Origin: Piscicola geometra
Taxonomy: Eukaryota; Annelida; Clitellata; Hirudinida; Piscicolidae
Direction: 5' to 3'
NCBI GenBank assembly: GCA_943735955.1
Contig: OX030968.1
Span: 6,648,830-6,712,829, forward strand
Length of the DNA stretch: 64,000 nucleotides
The translations under genes and the position numbers were made by a program. This document shows positions 53,801-63,600 of the stretch, piece after piece (position 1 is the stretch's first letter; each line of letters starts with the position of its first letter). The notes beneath the pieces are model-generated. The model was given only the letters and a program-made list of their open reading frames with translations, had not been told where the DNA came from and did no database searches.

Positions 53801-55448
53801 CATCATTATCATCATGTCCATCATCATCATCATGTCCATCATCATCATCATCATGTCCATCATCATCATCATGTCCATCATCATCATCATCATGTCCATC
53901 ATCATCATCATCATGTCCATCATCATCATCATGTCCATCATCATCATCATCATGTCCATCATCATCATCATCATGTCCATCATCATCATCATGTCCATCA
54001 TCATCATCATGTCCATCATCATCATCATCATGTCCATCATCATCATCATGTCCATCATCATCATCATCATGTCCATCATCATCATCATCATGTCCATCAT
54101 CATCATCATGTCCATCATCATCATCATGTCCATCATCATCATCATCATGTCCATCATCATCATCATGTCTATCATCATCATCATGTCCATCATCATCATC
54201 ATCATGTCCATCATCATCATCATCATGTCCATCATCATCATCATCATGTCCATCATCATCATCATCATGTCCATCATCATCATCATCATGTCCATCATCA
54301 TCATCATCATGTCCATCATCACCATCATGTACATCATCATCATCATGTCCATCATCATCATCATGTCCATCATCATCATGTTCATCATCATCATCATGTC
54401 CATCATCATCATCATCATGTCCATCATCATCATCATCATGTCCATCATCATCATCATCATGTCCATCATCATCATCATGTCCATCATCATCATCATGTCC
54501 ATCATCATCATCATCATGTCCATCATTATCATCATGTCCATCATCATCATCATGTCCATCATCATCATCATCATGTCCATCATCATCATCATGTCCATCA
54601 TCATCATGTCCATCATCATCATCATGTCCATCATCATCATCATCATGTCCATCATCATCATCATCATGTCCATCATCATCATCATCATGTCCATCATCAT
54701 CATCATGTCCATCATCATCATGTCCATCATCATCATCATGTCCATCATCATCATCATGTCCATCATCATCATCATCATCATGTCCATCATCATCATCATG
54801 TCCATCATCATCATCATGTCTATCATCATCATCATGTCCATCATCATCATCATGTCCATCATCATCATCATGTCCATCATCATCATGTCCATCATCATCA
54901 TCATGTCCATCATCATCATCATGTCCATCATCATCATGTCCATCATCATCATCATGTCCATCATCATCATCATGTCCATCATCATCATCATCATCATGTC
55001 CATCATCATCATCATGTCCATCATCATCATCATGTCTATCATCATCATCATGTCCATCATCATCATCATGTCCATCATCATCATCATCATGTCCATCATC
55101 ATCATCATCATGTCCATCATCATCATCATCATGTCCATCATCATCATCATCATGTCCATCATCATCATCATCATGTCCATCATCATCATCATCATGTCCA
55201 TCATCATCATCATCATGTCCATCATCATCATCATGTCCATCATCATCATCATGTCCATCATCATCATCATGTCCATCATCATCATCATGTCCATCATCAT
55301 CATCATGTCCATCATCATCATCATCATGTCCATCATCATCATCATCATGTCCATCATCATCATCATCATGTCCATCATCATCATCATGTCCATCATCATC
55401 ATCATCATGTCCATCATCATCATCATGTCCATCATCATCATCATGTCT

Positions 55449-55480
<32 letters not shown>

Positions 55481-58400
55481 GTCTATCATCATCATCATGT
55501 CCATCATCATCATCATGTACATCATCATCATCATGTACATCATCATCATCATGTCCATCATCATCATCATGTACATCATCATCATCATGTCCATCATCAT
55601 CATCATGTACATCATCATCATCATGTCCATCATCATCATCATGTCCATCATCATCATCATGTCCATCATCATCATCATGTCCATCATCATCATCATCATG
55701 TCCATCATCATCATCATCATGTCCATCATCATCATCATCATGTCCATCATCATCATCATCATGTCCATCATCATCATCATCATGTCCATCATCATCATCA
55801 TCATGTCCATCATCATCATCATCATCATGTCCATCATCATCATCATCATCATCATGTCCATCATCATCATCATCATCATGTCCATCATCATCATCATCAT
55901 CATGTCCATCATCATCATCATCATCATGTCCATCATCATCATTATGTACATCATCATCATCATCATGTCCATCATCATCATCATCATGTCCATCATCATC
56001 ATCATGTCCATCATCACCATCATGTCCATCATCATCATCATGTCCATCATCATCATCATGTCCATCATCATCATCATGTCCATCATCATCATCATCATGT
56101 CCATCATCATCATCATCATGTCCATCATCATCATCATCATGTCCATCATCATCATCATGTCCATCATCATCATCATCATGTCCATCATCATCATCATGTC
56201 CATCATCATCATCATGTCCATCATCATCATCATGTCCATCATCATCATCATCATGTCCATCATCATCATCATCATGTCCATCATCATCATCATCATGTCC
56301 ATCATCACCATCATGTACATCATCATCATCATGTCCATCATCATCATCATGTCCATCATCATCATCATGTTCATCATCATCATCATGTCCATCATCATCA
56401 TCATCATGTCCATCATCATCATCATCATGTCCATCATCATCATCATCATGTCCATCATCATCATCATGTACATCATCATCATCATGTCCATCATCATCAT
56501 CATCATGTCCATCATTATCATCATGTCCATCATCATCATCATGTCCATCATCATCATCATCATGTCCATCATCATCATCATGTCCATCATCATCATCATC
56601 ATGTCCATCATCATCATCATCATGTCCATCATCATCATCATGTCCATCATCATCATCATCATGTCCATCATCATCATCATCATGTCCATCATCATCATCA
56701 TGTCCATCATCATCATCATGTCCATCATCATCATCATCATGTCCATCATCATCATCATGTCCATCATCATCATCATCATGTCCATCATCATCATCATCAT
56801 GTCCATCATCATCATCATGTCCATCATCATCATCATGTCCATCATCATCATCATCATGTCCATCATCATCATCATGTCTATCATCATCATCATGTCCATC
56901 ATCATCATCATCATGTCCATCATCATCATCATCATGTCCATCATCATCATCATCATGTCCATCATCATCATCATCATGTCCATCATCATCATCATCATGT
57001 CCATCATCACCATCATGTACATCATCATCATCATGTCCATCATCATCATCATGTCCATCATCATCATGTTCATCATCATCATCATGTCCATCATCATCAT
57101 CATCATGTCCATCATCATCATCATCATGTCCATCATCATCATCATCATGTCCATCATCATCATCATGTCCATCATCATCATCATGTCCATCATCATCATC
57201 ATCATGTCCATCATTATCATCATGTCCATCATCATCATCATGTCCATCATCATCATCATCATGTCCATCATCATCATCATGTCCATCATCATCATCATCA
57301 TGTCCATCATCATCATCATCATGTCCATCATCATCATCATCATGTCCATCATCATCATCATCATGTCCATCATCATCATCATCATGTCCATCATCATCAT
57401 CATCATGTCCATCATCACCATCATGTACATCATCATCATCATGTCCATCATCATCATCATGTCCATCATCATCATGTTCATCATCATCATCATGTCCATC
57501 ATCATCATCATCATGTCCATCATCATCATCATCATGTCCATCATCATCATCATCATGTCCATCATCATCATCATGTCCATCATCATCATCATGTCCATCA
57601 TCATCATCATCATGTCCATCATTATCATCATGTCCATCATCATCATCATGTCCATCATCATCATCATCATGTCCATCATCATCATCATGTCCATCATCAT
57701 CATCATCATGTCCATCATCATCATCATCATGTCCATCATCATCATCATGTCCATCATCATCATCATCATGTCCATCATCATCATCATCATGTCCATCATC
57801 ATCATCATGTCCATCATCATCATCATCATGTCCATCATCATCATCATCATGTCCATCATCATCATCATGTCCATCATCATCATCATGTCCATCATCATCA
57901 TCATGTCCATCATCATCATCATGTCCATCATCATCATCATCATGTCCATCATCATCATCATCATCATGTCCATCATCATCATCATGTCCATCATCATCAT
58001 CATCATGTCCATCATCATCATCATCATGTCCATCATCATCATCATGTCCATCATCATCATCATGTCCATCATCATCATCATCATGTCCATCATCATCATC
58101 ATGTCCATCATCATCATCATCATGTCCATCATCATCATCATGTCCATCATCATCATCATCATGTCCATCATCATCATCATGTCCATCATCATCATCATCA
58201 TGTCCATCATCATCATCATGTCCATCATCATCATCATCATGTCCATCATCATCATCATCATGTCCATCATCATCATCATGTCCATCATCATCATCATGTC
58301 CATCATCATCATCATCATGTCCATCATCATCATCATGTCTATCATCATCATCATGTCCATCATCATCATCATCATGTCCATCATCATCATCATCATGTCC

Positions 58401-60656
58401 ATCATCATCATCATCATGTCCATCATCATCATCATCATGTCCATCATCATCATCATCATGTCCATCATCATCATCATGTCCATCATCATCATCATCATGT
58501 CCATCATCATCATCATCATGTCCATCATCATCATCATGTCCATCATCATCATCATGTCCATCATCATCATCATCATGTCCATCATCATCATCATCATCAT
58601 CATCATGTCCATCATCATCATCATCATGTCTATCATCATCATCATGTCCATCATCATCATCATGTCTATCATCATCATAGGCATCATTATACGGTATAAT
58701 GCGTATAATTAGCAACCACCACGGGTTTTTCAAAATTATCAATTTCAAAAAAATTAATATAAATTTAATAGATTTTTATTTGCAGATTGTAAATCTGTTT
58801 TTATTTTTTTTATATTCCAATCACTTCAAAAGTTATTCAGCTTTTAAACTCGAATAAATAGAACTTTCAGGAGATTTACGTAGAGCGCTGTTTGGCTTGA
58901 ATAAATATGCGTTTCATGGACCTGACTTTGAGAGTCTAACTTTTTCACTATACTTTTTCAGTCTCCCGTATATTGATGAAACTTTTTTATTGAATGAAAA
59001 TTCAAATTAAAAACTTAAATTAAAAGCTTATTTTGACAACTGAAATAAAAAAGTTACTTTATAGTGCTTTTGGGTCTCATTCATGATGCCAGCATGATCA
59101 ATTTGAATGATTCGAATGTTTTTTTATTTTATTTAAGATAATAAAAACATTTTATGAAAAAAAGACAACAACCAAAATCGTATGAAATCCTAATCCGAAA
59201 CCCTTTTCGAGTCTAAAGTTTTGAGACATTTAGAGAGTCAAAAGCGTCAGAAAATCATTCCAAAGTTAACTTTCCAATTTTGATTTACAATTTTAATTAT
59301 CATATTTTTGTATTCATGTTTTTATATGCTTTATTTGAATGTGAATTAAATTAGGAGACAAAATGGCGTGTAGCGAGCTTTTACGCATGCACTTTTAGTT
59401 GTCAAGAAAGAACCTAAAACTCCTAAATGACAGGCGATACTGGGTATGTATGATGTGGTCTTGAGGGCTCAAAAATAGGTTTAACTCAATGATTTTAGTA
59501 TAATTTTGAAGAAAATGAAATTTATTTTCAAAATATAATTCAATCTTTGAAAATATGTTGCTGATTTTAGAGAGTTTTAATAAAAACCTTTCACCTCTCT
59601 CTAAAAACATTATAATTCATTCCCTGCTCATCAAATTTAATATTTTTTGACATATTTTATAGAACTTTTGAAGAAGTTTTCAAAAATGTTTTATTTCTTT
59701 TTATACTCTCTTTTTTGAGACAGCAACTTGAAAAACTTTAAAATATGCTGGTACCCAAACTGTGGATAACATAGTGTAAAACTAGTTATCGCTTTTAAAA
59801 TTGTTATTTAGTTTTTATATTATTAAAATTATATTCATTGAAAAGAAAATTCATTTTTCAACCTTAAAATTATCAATTGACGTTAGTCAAAAAATTAATA
59901 AGTTAAAGTTATTTAGTTTTATACGATGACTATCATTCATAAAAATTCCCGGTTGAAGCTAATTAGCATAGCGTCGTGGTGGTTGCTACGTATAATTTAT
60001 ACCCATTATATCATCATTATTATCATGTCCATTATCATCATCACCATCATCATCATCACCACCATCACCATCATCATCATCACCACCATAACCAGGCTCG
60101 AGTCCCATAGGCGGGATGGTGATGGGCGGAGACAGCAGCAGCAGCAGCAGCAACATGACCCAGTTTCTGGGAACGACGACCTTCAGCAAGGAGTTGGAGG
60201 ACGAGGTGACCTACTTCTTCAAGAGGGTCTTTAACCACGCCTCCGTGCCGCCCGAGAACCAATTAGGTGCCGAGGAAGCGATCGAGTTGGTCAGGGCTTA
60301 CCGCAGCAACCCGAAGGAGACGGTGAGTTGGCGGGGTGGGGTGGGGCGGAAGTGGAGGGGGGGGGTTAGAGGGTGGTTATGAAATGGGAGTTGAGGGGAT
60401 TTGAGGATGAGGGAGATTTTGTTTATGAGGGCAAAGTTGATCATTTAATCAACTTTATTTGAATAAAACATTCGCCAAGGCTTCACAACACACACACACA
60501 AACACACACACACAACAAACACACAACAAACACACACACACACACACAGCAACCATCCCATTACCCACCCTTTTGACACACACACACACATACACACACA
60601 CACAACCCCCTTCCCCCACACCCACAATAAATAATAAATAATAGATAATCGAAGCC

Positions 60657-60691
<35 letters not shown>

Positions 60692-63600
60692 CACACACAC
60701 ACCCACACAGCAACTTCTACGCGGCGGCAGCATGTCGACCGGCCACATAACGCCCGCCTCGTCGGCGACTGCCTTCCAGGAGACGTACACCTGCCTGCTG
60801 AGAAACCTCTTCGAGGAGTACCGCTTCTTCCAGCAGTATCCCGACAAGGAGCTCATCCTCACTGCCACCCTCTTTGGCGGCATCATCGATATTGGATTTT
60901 CAAGGTGGCTGTGATTGGTTGGGTGGTGGGTAGGGGGTGGGTTTGATAGATTGGGTGGGTAGGGGGGAGATGATTGGTTTGGTGGGTAGGGGGAGGTGAT
61001 TGGTTTGGTGGGTAGGGGGGGAGGTGATTGGTTGGGTGGGTAGGGGGGAGGTGAATGGTTGGGTGGATAGGGGGGAGGTGATTGGTTGGGTGGGTAGGGG
61101 AGAGGTGATTGGTTTGGTGGGTAGGGGGGAGGTGATTGGTTGGGTGGGTAGGGGGGGGTGATTGGTTGGGTGGGTAGGGGGGAGGTGATTGGTTGGGTGG
61201 GTAGGGGAGAGGTGATTGGTTTGGTGGGTAGGGGGGAGGTGATTGGTTGGGTGGGTTGGGGAGGTGATTGGTTTGGTGGGTAGGGGGGGAGTTGGTTTGT
61301 TGGGTGGGTAGGGGGTGAGGTGGCTGGTTGGGTGGGTAGGGGGAGGTGATTGGTTGGGTGGGTAGGGGGTGAGGTGATTGGTTGGGTGGGTAGGGGGGAG
61401 GTGATTGGTTGGGTGGGTAGGGAACGAGGTGATTGGTTGGGTGGGTAGAGGGAGAGGTGATTGGTTGGGTGGGTTGGAGAGAGGTGATTGTTTGGTGGGT
61501 AGGGGGGAGGTGATTGGTTGGGTGGGCAGGGGGGGGTATTGGTTGGGTGGGTAGGGGGGGAGGGTGATTGGTTGGGTGGGTAGGGAAGAGGTGATTGGTT
61601 GGGTGGGTATGGGGGGGGGTTGGTTTGTTAGTGAGTTTGATTTTTGGAGTATTGATTGGTTAATTTCATTGGGGTGGGGGGAAGGTTGGTGGGTTGGTGG
61701 GAAGGGGGAGGATGGTGATTGGTTAGTTGGGTCGGATTTTTTACGATAAACATCTTTTTCATTAGCGTCACATCATCTCCACCATCATCATCCTCCTCAT
61801 CATCATCATCACTCCACCATCATCATCCTCCCCACCATCATCATCATCTCCACCATCATCATCCTCCTCATCATCCTCCTCCTGCTGCTCATCACCTCAA
61901 CAACCACCACCACAAACAGGGTCGAGTCGGGCCAGAATGCCGGCTACATCACGCTGGGCTTCGCATTGCGCTTGGTGCTCGAGTCGCTCAAGAAGCACCC
62001 CCTCCACTCCAAGATGTTCCTCTTCGGGGTGACCGCCCTCAACCACTTCAAGACCAAGTTGGTGGGGGGGGAGAGGGTTGGGGGATGGTCAAGAATATAT
62101 GTGGGTGCATGGGGTTGTGGTTGAGGGGTTGGTCGGTAGGGAGGCTGGCTATCACACCTTCACCACACTGCGCCACAACTCCCCCACTACCATCACCCTC
62201 TTCCTCCTCCACCAGACTGAAGGAATGCCCTCAATACTGCATCACCCTCATGTCCTTCCCCACCTTCAACGACATCCCACGCATCCTCAAGGAGGTGCGT
62301 GTTGTCGTCATTGTCACCCATCGTCATCATCATCATCATCTCTTAATATCAGCATCATTATCAGGATTATCATTATCATCATCATATATCTTGCTCTTAT
62401 TGCCATCATCATCACCACCATCACCATCATCATCACCACCACCGCCACAGTACATACAATTCGGGGCACGGGGCATGGACATACCGCAGAACATTCTCCA
62501 AATGTGCGCCCCATTCGTGCCCCCGCCCAGCAAACAAGCCCCTCCCTCCACCGCCAACGCCCCTCCCACCACCACCCTCCTCCCCGCTACTACTACTAGT
62601 AGCACCGGTGGTGGTGGTGGTGCTGGTAGTAGTAGTAGTAGTGCTTCCCATGGAGCCATCTCTAGGCCGCCTGGAACCACAGTTAGGGTTAGTGTTGATA
62701 TTTATTCCAATTATTATTTTTAATTATTATTATTATTTTTAATAATTATTAATTATTATCATTTTCCATCCCCTTCTGTGTCTCTGTCTTTCCCCCTTAT
62801 CAAACCCACTCCACTTTAGTCTCCCTTCTCCATGACCAACCCCACTGCACTCCCCTTTTTCTAAACCCACTTCACTTTACCCCCTTTCCTAAACACACCC
62901 CCAAAGCCATCTTATTCTCCTTTTTTTCAAATTCAAACCATCTCATCAACCTCAATCCAAACCCACTTTCCATCAGATACCTTTTCAATGTCCATTTCTA
63001 GTCCATATCCACCCTACTCCACCCTTACCTACCCCCTCCCCCATCGCCCACACAGAACTCGATAGCGAACGCCACGAACATCGACACCCTCCTCGCGAAC
63101 AAGGAGGGCACTGACAACGTCCTCGTTCCGCCCGAGACCCTCCAGGACAAGGTCTTCTTCATCTTCAACAACCTCTCGCACGCGAACATGGACCAGAAGG
63201 TGGGCTGCTTTTTTTATCCCATCCCTCTCAACCAAATTCACACCCTCCCCACTACTAAAACCAAATCCACTAAAACAGTAATCCACCCCCCCTCTTCTCC
63301 ACCTCTTCCCCACTTCTTCCCACCCTCCACCCCTTCTCCACCCCTTCCCCACCCTCCACCCCTTCTCCACCCTCCACCCCTTCCCCACCCTCCACCCCTT
63401 CCCCACCCTCCACCCCTTCCCCACCCTCCACCCCTTCCCCACCCTCCACCCCTTCCCCACCCTCCACCCCTTCCCCACCCTCCACCCCTTCTCCACCCTC
63501 CACCCCTTCTCCACCCTCCACCCCTTCCCCACCCTCCACCCCTTCTCCACCCTCCACCCCTTCCCCACCCTCCACCCCTTCCCCACCCTCCACCGCTTCC

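Noticed and set aside
33524..58748. Five open frames of about 8,300 codons (VHHHHH, CPSSSS, MSIIII forward; Met/Asp and Asp/Gly/His reverse)
   Set aside because: They exist only because the CAT/GTC unit is a multiple of three and lacks stops. No domain, no codon bias, and the region lies within a CNOT1 intron.
59395..59610. 71-codon reverse ORF inside the inverted-repeat element
   Set aside because: Too short for a transposase and no DDE-like motif; chance ORF.
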